12,248 nt of DNA from Rhodobiaceae bacterium (GTDB lineage Bacteria; Pseudomonadota; Alphaproteobacteria; MED-G09), in contig PAGD01000017.1 of the NCBI GenBank assembly GCA_002704345.1, positions 9,526-21,773 on the forward strand. Direction: 5' to 3'. The translations under genes and the position numbers were made by a program. The notes below the pieces were generated by a model that had not been told where the DNA came from, made no database searches, and saw nothing but the letters and a program-made list of their open reading frames with translations. Of this stretch, positions 1 to 7,672 are shown piece by piece (positions within the stretch are counted from its first letter, which is position 1; each line of letters starts with the position of its first letter).

Positions 1-1116
1 AAACAGTCTGAAAGATTAGAAATCTATAATAAATATTTTCAAAAATTGATTGATAATAATTACGTCTATAAGTGTTATGAATCAGCCGAAGAGTTAGATT
101 CTAAGAGAAAGAGACTAGTTGCTCGAAGAATGCCACCTGTTTATGATAGGGCCTCTCTTTTTTTATCAAAAGAAGAAATTGAGAAATACATAGAAGAAGG
201 TAGAAAACCATATTGGAGATTCAAGCTTTCTGGAAAAAGAACAAATTTTAACGACCTAATCCGTGGCGAGGTTTCAGTAGACACATCGGCCCAATCAGAC
301 CCTGTGATTGTTAGAGAGGATGGAGGTTTTCTTTACAATCTTCCGAGTGTTATTGACGATATTGAGATGGGTGTAACAAATATTATTCGTGGTGAAGATC
401 ATGTTACAAATTCAGGTATACAAGTTGAAATGTTTAAATGCTTTGAAAAAGAACATCCGATATTTGGTCATCATCCTCTCTTAGTAGATGAAAATGGAGA
501 TCCTTTTTCTAAAAGAAACTCTGCAGCATCAATTAAAGGTTTAATGGAAGAAAATTATGAGCCAATGGCAATAAATTCATTAAATACATCCATAGGAACA
601 TCTTTAGAAATTAATACATTTAAGTCTTTAAATGATATTGCTAGTGAAATAGATCTTACTAAAATTGCTAGAGCTCCTGCTCGTTTTAGCATGAATCAAC
701 TCTCAAGGTTAAATTCTGATATCTTGAGCATGCTTGATATTGAAACAGTTTCAGAAAGATTAGAATCTAACGATATAATATTCGATGAAGCAATTTGGGA
801 TGTTATAAAATCAAATATAAAAAATATAAATGAGTATAAGGAATGGTATGAAATCATAAATGGATCGATAAATGTAGAAAATTTAGACCAAGATTTTATT
901 AATTTAGCTGAGAGTCTTTTGCCGCCTGAGCCTTGGGGGGATAGCACTTGGGGGGATTGGATTTCCTTGATAAAGGAATCCTCAGATAAAAAAGGTAAAG
1001 ATTTATTTTTACCTTTAAGAATAGCAATTACAGGGTTAAGTGATGGCCCAGAATTAAAAAACATTATTTTATTAATGGGTTATGATAAAATGAGAAATCG
1101 ACTTTTGGGGAGTTAA
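1..1116 (+). CDS. gltX: Glutamyl-tRNA synthetase GltX, 5'-truncated by the window edge
   Basis: Class I glutamyl-tRNA synthetase, which charges tRNA(Glu) with glutamate in the cytoplasm. The frame is open from base 1 (KQSERLEIY...), so the true start lies upstream. The TTG at 46 is an internal Leu codon, not a start. 371 residues are visible; family members have about 440-480, so roughly the first 75-100, including the HIGH motif, are missing. Visible landmarks: the RMPPVYDRA segment (bases 130-156), the RGEDHVTN segment near 391-414, and the KMSKS-equivalent D-P-F-S-K-R at 499-516. The anticodon-binding C-terminus carries RAPARF and PPEPW segments that match alphaproteobacterial GltX as I know it. 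Alphaproteobacteria often have two GltX paralogues, one of which makes Glu-tRNA(Gln) for the amidotransferase route; which one this is cannot be told here. The TAA stop directly abuts the cimA start. Confidence 0.96.
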   Translation, partial: KQSERLEIYNKYFQKLIDNNYVYKCYESAEELDSKRKRLVARRMPPVYDRASLFLSKEEIEKYIEEGRKPYWRFKLSGKRTNFNDLIRGEVSVDTSAQSDPVIVREDGGFLYNLPSVIDDIEMGVTNIIRGEDHVTNSGIQVEMFKCFEKEHPIFGHHPLLVDENGDPFSKRNSAASIKGLMEENYEPMAINSLNTSIGTSLEINTFKSLNDIASEIDLTKIARAPARFSMNQLSRLNSDILSMLDIETVSERLESNDIIFDEAIWDVIKSNIKNINEYKEWYEIINGSINVENLDQDFINLAESLLPPEPWGDSTWGDWISLIKESSDKKGKDLFLPLRIAITGLSDGPELKNIILLMGYDKMRNRLLGS

Positions 1117-1119
1117 TTG
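1107..1119 (+). promoter_or_regulatory. Shine-Dalgarno and TTG start of cimA
   Basis: GGGGAG at 1107-1112 sits four bases before the TTG at 1117 and lies inside the last codons of gltX. This decides the TTG start, because the preceding codon is the gltX stop and the FDTTLRDG motif begins only nine residues later. Confidence 0.75.
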
Positions 1120-2724
1120 ATTAAAGAAAAAATATATCTATTTGATACAACTCTTCGAGATGGCCAACAAACGCAAGGCGTGGATTTTAGTGTTGATGAT
1201 AAAGTCGCTATTGCAAAAGCTTTGGATGATTTAGGACTTGATTATATTGAGGGAGGTTGGCCGGGGGCTAATCCTACTGATACTAGTTTTTTTGAAACTA
1301 GGCCAAAATTTAAAAATTCAAAATTTACCGCTTTTGGAATGACAAAGCGCTCTGGTCGTTCAGCAGACAATGATCCTCAGCTTAGAGCCTTAATTGATTC
1401 TGGAGCTGATAGTATTTGTTTGGTTGCCAAAACCTGGGACTATCATGTTGATGTTGCTCTTGGTATTTCTCTTGATGAAAATTTACTCTCTATAAAAGAT
1501 TCTGTGAATTCAGTTCGGAATAATAAAATTGAACCTCTAATTGATTGTGAACATTTTTTTGACGGATTTAAGGCTAACCCTGATTTTTCATTATCATGTA
1601 TTGATGCTGCTTTAAGTGCACAGGCTAAATGGGTCGTTTTATGTGATACTAATGGCGGTACATTACCAAATGAAATTTTTGATATAGTAAGTAAGGTTTC
1701 AGAGAAATTTTCTGGAGAAAATATTGGTATTCACTGTCATAATGATACAGAAAATGCTGTTGCTAATTCTCTTGCTGCAATAGATGCTGGTGCCCGGCAA
1801 ATTCAAGGAACCTTAAATGGCTTAGGAGAGAGATGCGGTAATGCTAATCTCATATCCTTAATACCCACTTTGTTGTTAAAAGATATTTATTCTAAAAAAT
1901 ACGATATATCTATTTCAAAAAAGGATTTAAAAAGTCTTAAAAATATTTCTCTTCTTTTAGATGGAATTTTAAATCGCCAGCCAAATAAACATCAACCGTA
2001 TGTAGGTGATAATGCTTTTGCGCATAAAGGCGGGCTTCATGTCTCTGCAGTAATGAAAGATCCGTCCACTTATGAACATGAGAATCCTGAAGAAGTTGGT
2101 AATACAAGAAAGATTCTGGTTTCCAATCAAGCTGGAAAGTCTAACCTTCTATCTAGATTATCATCTGTTGGAATAGAAATTAAGAATAATGATGAAAGGT
2201 TAAATGAGCTTCTTGAGGTTGTTAAAGAAAAAGAATTTAGAGGTTATTCTTATGATGGTGCAGGAGCATCTTTTGAATTATTAGCAAAAAATATCCTTGA
2301 TAAGGTTCCAAATTTTTTTAGTGTTTCTGATTATGAGATTTCTATAAAAAAACAAAACTCTAATAATAAATCAAATTTAACATCCGAGGCATTTGTGAAA
2401 GTTAGCGTTGAGGGAAGGGAGATAAAATCTAATGGAAAAGGAAATGGACCAGTTAATGCTCTAGACAAAGCCTTAAGGGGTGATTTAGGAATTTATGATG
2501 ATTATTTAAAGGACTTAGTCTTGGTTGATTACAAGGTTAGAATATTAAATGGAGGAACTGAAGCGATTACAAGAGTAGTAATTGAAAGTATAGATAAAGA
2601 TGGAAGCAGTTGGTTTACTGTAGGTGTCAGCCCTAATATTGTTGAGGCCTCATTAAAGGCTTTAATGGATTCTATCCAATACAAGCTTATCAAAGATGAC
2701 GCCCCTTTGCCTAAGAAATGTTGA
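1117..2724 (+). CDS. cimA: (R)-citramalate synthase CimA
   Basis: Condenses acetyl-CoA with pyruvate to (R)-citramalate, the first step of the threonine-independent route to 2-oxobutyrate and isoleucine. 535 residues, normal for the long CimA family. The N-terminal HMGL/TIM-barrel domain begins with FDTTLRDGQQTQG (residues 9-21). Metal-binding HCHND lies at 206-210, GLGERCGNA at 235-243, and the AHKGGLH segment at 302-308. The C-terminal part (about 385-530) is a LeuA-type allosteric domain, expected to give isoleucine feedback. The start is TTG at 1117, directly after the gltX stop and in the same frame. A strong GGGGAG Shine-Dalgarno at 1107-1112 and an N-terminus of typical length support it. 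It is probably co-transcribed with gltX. Alternatives are 2-isopropylmalate or homocitrate synthase, but the DTTLRDGQQTQG start and overall length favour CimA. The 3' end overlaps the convergent LOG gene by 14 bp. Confidence 0.91.
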   Translation: MIKEKIYLFDTTLRDGQQTQGVDFSVDDKVAIAKALDDLGLDYIEGGWPGANPTDTSFFETRPKFKNSKFTAFGMTKRSGRSADNDPQLRALIDSGADSICLVAKTWDYHVDVALGISLDENLLSIKDSVNSVRNNKIEPLIDCEHFFDGFKANPDFSLSCIDAALSAQAKWVVLCDTNGGTLPNEIFDIVSKVSEKFSGENIGIHCHNDTENAVANSLAAIDAGARQIQGTLNGLGERCGNANLISLIPTLLLKDIYSKKYDISISKKDLKSLKNISLLLDGILNRQPNKHQPYVGDNAFAHKGGLHVSAVMKDPSTYEHENPEEVGNTRKILVSNQAGKSNLLSRLSSVGIEIKNNDERLNELLEVVKEKEFRGYSYDGAGASFELLAKNILDKVPNFFSVSDYEISIKKQNSNNKSNLTSEAFVKVSVEGREIKSNGKGNGPVNALDKALRGDLGIYDDYLKDLVLVDYKVRILNGGTEAITRVVIESIDKDGSSWFTVGVSPNIVEASLKALMDSIQYKLIKDDAPLPKKC

Positions 2725-3280
2725 AACTAGGGTGATTTGATAGCTCGTTAAGGTTTTTTACTACAAATAAATTCTTTAAACTTGAGTGATTAAGATTTTC
2801 ATCACCTTTGGATCGGATAAGACCGCTTTTCTTCATATGCTCAAGCATTTGAATAAATGGATCCCAGAAATTATTAATATTAATTAGAAAAATAGGTTTT
2901 TTATGCTCTCCCAAAGCAGCTCCAGAGATAACATCTGTAACTTCATCTAGGGTTCCAACCCCACCAGGGAGGGCTACAAAAATATCTGAAATTTTAATCA
3001 TCTTTTCTTTTCTTTCAGCTAGAGTCTTTGTTTTTACTATTTCATCAGATTTTGAGAAAATTATATTAGGTTTATCGAGATATTCAGGGATTATAGAAAT
3101 AACTTTTACTTTATGTTTAAGTGCCGATTTAGCGGCAATACCCATTAAGCCAAGGGATCCGCCACCATAAAGGAATGAATATTTCTTTTTGGCTAAAATT
3201 TCTCCAAACTCTACAGCATTTTTTGAAAAAAATGGATCATTACCATCTAATGAGGCACAAAATAAACAAACTGTTTTCAT
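2711..3280 (-). CDS. LOG family protein (cytokinin riboside 5'-monophosphate phosphoribohydrolase type, TIGR00730)
   Basis: A 189-residue protein of the LOG / lysine-decarboxylase-like Rossmann family. Characterised members hydrolyse nucleoside 5'-monophosphates, including cytokinin ribotides, to free base and ribose 5-phosphate; the substrate here is unknown. Visible motifs: the nucleotide-fold start YGGGSLGLMG (residues 38-47), R90-K91 before the active site, and the signature PGGVGTLDE (105-113), with Glu113 the expected catalytic acid. Length is normal for the family and no signal peptide is visible, so it should be cytoplasmic. The ATG lies five bases after the RND permease stop, with a weak AAGAAG ribosome site inside that junction, so it is probably translated as the last gene of the efflux operon. 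The TAG stop lies inside the 3' end of cimA. Older annotations call such proteins 'lysine decarboxylase', which is wrong for this family. Confidence 0.93.
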   Translation of the reverse strand: MKTVCLFCASLDGNDPFFSKNAVEFGEILAKKKYSFLYGGGSLGLMGIAAKSALKHKVKVISIIPEYLDKPNIIFSKSDEIVKTKTLAERKEKMIKISDIFVALPGGVGTLDEVTDVISGAALGEHKKPIFLININNFWDPFIQMLEHMKKSGLIRSKGDENLNHSSLKNLFVVKNLNELSNHPSFNIS

Positions 3281-3285
3281 ACTTC

Positions 3286-6200
3286 TTATTTGGCTGATTC
3301 TATAATTTTGAAAAACCTTTTCTCTAAATGTTCTTTATTGTTCTTTATATAAATTGGTAAGGCTAATAATGTAGGTATTAAAAATAATGTTAATAAACTT
3401 GAAAAACCTAATCCCCAAATAACGGCCGTTGAAAAAGGAACCCACCAAGCAGACATTAATCCTCCAAACTCAATACTTCTTCCAAACCAGTCTATCGTTA
3501 TTTGAAGCGCAACTGGAGTTAGCCCTATCATTGTTGTTGCAGTGGTTAATACTATAGGTCTAAGCCTTTGTGCTGCAGAATGGATAATCGTTTCGATAGG
3601 ATCAACCTCATCATCTTTTAGCCTATTATATGTGTCTATAAGAACAATTGAGTTATTAACGATAATACCAGCTAATGAGACTATACCTAATCCGCTCATT
3701 ATAACTGAAAAAACCTGGCCTGTTATTAAAAGACCTGTTAAGGCTCCAACAGTCGATAAAACAACAGTTGATAGGGTTATCGCAGCTTGATAAAAACTAT
3801 TAAATTGTGTCAGGAGTATTACAAACATTAAAAATAACGCACCTAACATTGCTCTTCCAAGAAATGCTGCGGACTCTTCACCATCCTCATTCGTTCCAGC
3901 GAATTTAATATTTACCTGATTAGAAAAATTTTGACTTTTAATCCAATCACTAATTTCTAAATTTTTATCAAAGGGTAATATTTTTTTGCCAGTTGCCGGA
4001 TCAATAGAAGTATTAGCTCTTATCTTTAAAATTCTACTTCCATTCTCTCTATCGATAGAAGAAACTCTTTGCTGAGGAATTCTTTTGACAAAATTTGATA
4101 ATGGGACAGCTCCGTCAGGAGTTGGAATTCTAAGTTGATCAAATTGTTCTAACTGACGATATTCTTTTGGAAAACGAACTCTAATATCAACCTCGTCCTC
4201 TGAATCATCAGGTCTATATTTATCCACTAAGATTCCATTTGTAACAAGCTGAACTATTGCCCCAATAATTGAAACATCAACACCGTATTTGCCTGCCAAT
4301 TCTCTATCAACTTCAATAACCCATTCAATACCTGGAAGTGATCTAGTATCATCAACCTCAATTACTCCATCCATTGCTTTTAATTTATTTGATACTTTTT
4401 CAGTTACTTTTGTAAGTTCACTATTATTTAAAGAGGTAAGCTCTAATTGAATATCTTTTCCAGATTCAGGTTTTCTTTCAATCTTGTAGGCTTCAACAAA
4501 AATACCAGGGATGGAAGAAGTTTTTTTAAGAATCTCTTCACGTAGAATATCAGCATGTCTTCTCTCGTGTACAGGATTCAACTCAATCATCATCATAGCG
4601 ATTTCATCACTTCTACTTTCGGAATCATTCATAATCATTTGATCCACAGATCCACCACCTATTATTGAAGAGGCAGTTTTAATTCCTTTTACAGATCTAA
4701 CTGTATCTTCAACCTCTAGGGCTAATGATAGTTTTTGTGAGGGTGATAAATTACCTCTGGCAATAACATGGACAGTCATTTGGTTTGTATCACCTTCAAC
4801 TGAATAACGTGCTCCAGCATTAAAATTCGCATACAAATTGAAAAGAATTACGACAATTATTAGTGAAGAAACTATTGTTACTATTGGTGCTTTAATAAGC
4901 TTGCTTAATATTTTTACATAGGCTCTAGTATATCCAGTGAGCTTGTTGATATCAAAATTTTCATTTAGACGTGTGATATTAGTTTTTTCAGTTTTTCCGA
5001 ATAAAGAGCCCATCACAGGTATAAATATTAAAGCAGAAAATAATGATGAAATTAAAACAAGGCTTACCATAAACGGCATCCATTTCATAAATTCTCCCGA
5101 GACGCCTGGCCATAATATTAGAGGAAGAAATGCTGCTAATGTAGTGGCTGTAGATGATACAATTGGCCAAAGCATTCTTTTATAAGATTGGGTGTAAGCA
5201 TCAAGCCTATTTAAACCTTCAGCCATTTTTCTATCAGCGTATTCAACCATAACAATAGAGCCATCAACTAAAAGCCCAACGGACACTAAAAGCCCAAACA
5301 TAACCATCATATTAATGTATCCGCCCGTTGCTCCCAATATTGTAATTGCAAGAAGAAATGAAGTTGGAATTGAGATACCCACCATTAATGCAGATCTTAT
5401 TCCTAAGGCGGCAATAACAAGAATCATTACAGATACAATAGCGTTGATAACAGCAGCTTGAAGAGAGTTTAACATTTCTAAAATGTAGTCGGAGTTATCG
5501 CTTGTAAAATCTATTTTAATATTTTCTGACAAACTATTTGTATATTTTTCAGATTCTTCTCTTACTATTTTATTTATTTCTAAAACATTTTCACCTATTC
5601 TTTTTTTTACCTGAAGAGCCACTGCAGGTTTCCCATTAACTCGAGCATATGACTCAGTGTCTTTGTATGTTTTTCTAATTTCGGCTACATCTCCAAGAGT
5701 AACGGTTCCTTCACCTGAAGAAAATATAACTAGATTATATACATCCTGAGCACTTTCATAAACCGCAGGAACTTTAATAGAGAATTTACCTTGACCTTTA
5801 TCAATTGAGCCAGCTGCGACTAATCGATTATTTCCAGTTATAGATTTAATTAAATCCATTAGTGATATGTTGTAATTTTCTAATTTAGATGGACTAACTA
5901 GTATCTCCATCAGATCTTCTCTATCTCCTGTAATTGGAGCTTCTAAGACACCAGGTATCGCTTCAATTTTTGTCTGAAGTCTTTTTGCGTGGTAAAAAAG
6001 TGTTCTATCGGGTATATCCCCTGAAAGAGATATTACTAATGTAGGCATTTCAGCCATATTAAACTCTAAAACTACTGGCTCTTCGGCATCAGAGGGAAGT
6101 TTTGATTTAACCATATCAACCTTTTCTCTTACATCCCCAAGAGCCTTATCTTTATCAAATTTAATATCAAACTCTAGTAGAACAGAACCAAACCCATTAA

Positions 6201-6456
6201 CTGCTGTTGCCATCATATCCTCAAGGCCTTCAATCGTTTTTAATTGATTTTCAAGAGGCTTTACTATTAATCGTTCTGCATCCTCAGGTGAAATACCTTG
6301 GTGAGCAACACCAATATAAATAAATGGAATATCGATATCTGGCTCGGCATCTTTAGCTATATTTATATATGTTAGGAGACCAATTGAAATAACTATAAGC
6401 ATTAAGAAAACAACGGTTCTTCTTGCAGCCATTATGTAGTCAATAATATTAATCAA
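3286..6456 (-). CDS. RND efflux permease, HAE1/AcrB-like
   Basis: Inner-membrane proton-driven pump of the resistance-nodulation-division superfamily, expected to work as a trimer with the adjacent membrane fusion protein and a TolC-like channel. 1056 residues, normal for HAE1. Two matching halves are visible. TM1 lies at about 13-33, and a large periplasmic loop runs to about 330. TM2-TM6 lie at about 335-485, and the second periplasmic loop spans about 545-865. TM8-TM12 lie at about 867-1037. The TM4 relay reads GLLVDGSIV (394-402): the first Asp of AcrB's D407-D408 pair is kept (Asp398) and the second is Gly399. In TM10 the AcrB Lys940 position reads V-N-N (933-935). The start is TTG at 6456, chosen because AGAGGA lies eight bases upstream; the in-frame ATG at codon 9 would leave the ribosome site too far away. 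CzcA-type metal pumps also show VDG, but the TM10 sequence and overall pattern favour HAE1. Substrate is unknown. Confidence 0.95.
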   Translation of the reverse strand: MINIIDYIMAARRTVVFLMLIVISIGLLTYINIAKDAEPDIDIPFIYIGVAHQGISPEDAERLIVKPLENQLKTIEGLEDMMATAVNGFGSVLLEFDIKFDKDKALGDVREKVDMVKSKLPSDAEEPVVLEFNMAEMPTLVISLSGDIPDRTLFYHAKRLQTKIEAIPGVLEAPITGDREDLMEILVSPSKLENYNISLMDLIKSITGNNRLVAAGSIDKGQGKFSIKVPAVYESAQDVYNLVIFSSGEGTVTLGDVAEIRKTYKDTESYARVNGKPAVALQVKKRIGENVLEINKIVREESEKYTNSLSENIKIDFTSDNSDYILEMLNSLQAAVINAIVSVMILVIAALGIRSALMVGISIPTSFLLAITILGATGGYINMMVMFGLLVSVGLLVDGSIVMVEYADRKMAEGLNRLDAYTQSYKRMLWPIVSSTATTLAAFLPLILWPGVSGEFMKWMPFMVSLVLISSLFSALIFIPVMGSLFGKTEKTNITRLNENFDINKLTGYTRAYVKILSKLIKAPIVTIVSSLIIVVILFNLYANFNAGARYSVEGDTNQMTVHVIARGNLSPSQKLSLALEVEDTVRSVKGIKTASSIIGGGSVDQMIMNDSESRSDEIAMMMIELNPVHERRHADILREEILKKTSSIPGIFVEAYKIERKPESGKDIQLELTSLNNSELTKVTEKVSNKLKAMDGVIEVDDTRSLPGIEWVIEVDRELAGKYGVDVSIIGAIVQLVTNGILVDKYRPDDSEDEVDIRVRFPKEYRQLEQFDQLRIPTPDGAVPLSNFVKRIPQQRVSSIDRENGSRILKIRANTSIDPATGKKILPFDKNLEISDWIKSQNFSNQVNIKFAGTNEDGEESAAFLGRAMLGALFLMFVILLTQFNSFYQAAITLSTVVLSTVGALTGLLITGQVFSVIMSGLGIVSLAGIIVNNSIVLIDTYNRLKDDEVDPIETIIHSAAQRLRPIVLTTATTMIGLTPVALQITIDWFGRSIEFGGLMSAWWVPFSTAVIWGLGFSSLLTLFLIPTLLALPIYIKNNKEHLEKRFFKIIESAK

Positions 6457-6470
6457 TTTAAGATTCCTCT
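6454..6470 (-). promoter_or_regulatory. Shine-Dalgarno and TTG start of the RND permease gene
   Basis: On the complement strand AGAGGA (plus-strand 6465-6470) is followed by eight bases and TTG at 6456-6454. The site sits within the last codons of the membrane fusion gene, whose TAA is one base before the TTG. This implies translational coupling of the two pump subunits. Confidence 0.7.
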
Positions 6471-7525
6471 AATTTATAATTTACTGTTTGATTTTCCATT
6501 ACAAATTCTTGACCAACTGTAATTATTGTTACTTTATTAGGAAGTCCTGTAACCCAGACTAATTCACCTTTGTCTCCAACTATTTCAACACCAGAAAAAA
6601 TAACTTTATTATTATTATCTATATGCCTTATTCCAATCTTTCCATCTTGATCTAAAGTTAATGAAGAGGGAGGAATCAAATGAGCAAGAACTTTTTGAGT
6701 CGGTAGAAATAGCTCAGCCGTAATACCATCTTTAATTTTAAAATCAGCATTCTCAATTTTTACCTCGACTCTAAATGTTCTAGTTTTTTTGTCAGCAGTT
6801 TTAGAAATATAACTCACTAGACCCTCTAATTTCTCTCCTGTTGATAAAATTGTTTGGGCCATTACTCCAGTTTTTACTTTTTTAATCTCTTGCTCAGATA
6901 TTTGACCTGTTACTAAAATAGGATTGTAGTCGATGATTTGCCCGCATGGCATCCCTATTGCAAGAAAGTCACCTATTTCGGATAAATTATCATTAAAAAA
7001 ACCATTAAAAGGTGCCCTAATATTAATATTCTCCAGTTCTTTTTGCATTTGAATAACTAAAGCTTTTGACGCATCGAAGGCTGCTTTAGATCCGGCAGCT
7101 TTTGTTTGCGATCTATAACCTTTTTCGACTAAAACTTTTGATGCTTCCCACTCAAGTTCTTTCTGTCTCATAAGGGCTTCTGCTTCATCTAGTTTGGCCT
7201 TCCTAGAATCTACGGATAGTTTACAGATAATTTGTCCTTTTTTAACTTGATCTCCTTTATTAGATAAAATGTTTTCAACTATTCCATTTGTCTCAGAGGA
7301 AATAAGTACACTTCTATTAGCCTCAGTTCTACCTTGAATTGCAACTGATGAAAGTCTTAGCTCTGAAGAAAATTGTTTTGCTTTGACGTTAATTATATTT
7401 TTTTCACTATCTATTGCTATAGATATTTCAGTATTATTTTTAGGGTCACTAAAAAAGAAACCAGATAACATCCATACCACTAAAAGTGATAAAACTATCA
7501 TTGCTGTTTTGGTTGTTTTATTCAT
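6458..7525 (-). CDS. RND efflux periplasmic adaptor (membrane fusion protein, HlyD/AcrA type)
   Basis: Periplasmic adaptor linking the RND permease to an outer-membrane channel. 355 residues. One N-terminal hydrophobic segment (about 7-26) has no lipobox Cys, so the protein is probably held by an uncleaved signal anchor rather than a lipid. Two halves of a biotinyl-lipoyl domain flank a hairpin: the first around residues 75-103 (G-x-V...GDQVKKGQ) and the second around 166-198 (INIRAPFNGFF...). The short coiled-coil hairpin between them (about 106-166) is rich in Ala, Lys and Glu. A beta-barrel region follows (about 203-275) and then the membrane-proximal domain. The ATG at 7525 has GGGA just upstream. 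It is the first gene of the leftward operon and its stop is one base from the permease start. No TolC-type gene is visible, so the channel must be supplied from elsewhere. Confidence 0.95.
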   Translation of the reverse strand: MNKTTKTAMIVLSLLVVWMLSGFFFSDPKNNTEISIAIDSEKNIINVKAKQFSSELRLSSVAIQGRTEANRSVLISSETNGIVENILSNKGDQVKKGQIICKLSVDSRKAKLDEAEALMRQKELEWEASKVLVEKGYRSQTKAAGSKAAFDASKALVIQMQKELENINIRAPFNGFFNDNLSEIGDFLAIGMPCGQIIDYNPILVTGQISEQEIKKVKTGVMAQTILSTGEKLEGLVSYISKTADKKTRTFRVEVKIENADFKIKDGITAELFLPTQKVLAHLIPPSSLTLDQDGKIGIRHIDNNNKVIFSGVEIVGDKGELVWVTGLPNKVTIITVGQEFVMENQTVNYKLEES

Positions 7526-7567
7526 GATTCCCGTTACTAAATAAGTTTACATATGTGTATGAGTAAT

Positions 7568-7594
7568 AAAAAAGATGACGCATCCGTCATTTTT
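7568..7594. promoter_or_regulatory. Inverted repeat at the efflux operon leader: operator or leader hairpin
   Basis: ATGACG (7575-7580) and CGTCAT (7585-7590) form a perfect six-base inverted repeat around CATC. It is flanked by A6 at 7568-7573 and T4 at 7591-7594. Read leftward it is a hairpin followed by one C and six T, which resembles a weak intrinsic terminator inside the leader of the efflux genes. It also lies at about +4 to +20 of the predicted leftward start, a usual place for a repressor operator. The repeat is seen directly; its role is inference. Confidence 0.5.
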
Positions 7595-7600
7595 AAGAAA

Positions 7601-7629
7601 CATATAAATTAATTAACAAGGTATTACAA
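7601..7629 (-). promoter_or_regulatory. Candidate sigma-70 promoter for the efflux operon
   Basis: On the complement strand TTGTAA (plus-strand 7624-7629) and TATATG (7601-7606) are separated by 17 bases. Each matches the consensus at four of six positions. Transcription would start near 7594, giving a leader of about 70 bases that begins at the hairpin described separately. In such AT-rich DNA chance matches are common, so confidence is limited. Confidence 0.35.
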
Positions 7630-7672
7630 GGATTTTAATGTTTTTTTTAAAAAAATAAAAAAAATTCATTTT

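Noticed and set aside
46..48. TTG at 46 as the start of gltX
   Set aside because: The frame is open upstream to base 1 and encodes QSERLEIY, a normal internal GltX segment, so the gene begins outside the window.
696..1064. Open frame of about 122 codons on the - strand inside gltX
   Set aside because: It lies wholly inside a strongly conserved gltX region on the other strand, has no ribosome site I can see and resembles no family I know.
2724..2770. Possible terminator after cimA (T6 near 2755-2760)
   Set aside because: No convincing stem precedes the T-run, and the bases code for the C-terminus of the LOG protein.
3542..3790. Open frame on the + strand inside the RND permease gene
   Set aside because: Antisense shadow of conserved transmembrane coding sequence; the residues on the - strand match the RND family.
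4937..5185. Open frames on the + strand (4937-5185) and in a second - frame (4988-5170) inside the RND permease gene
   Set aside because: Both overlap well-conserved permease sequence and look like shadows.
6425..6432. ATG at codon 9 as the RND permease start
   Set aside because: The AGAGGA site is about 30 bases away from it but eight bases from the TTG, and family members have residues before this point.
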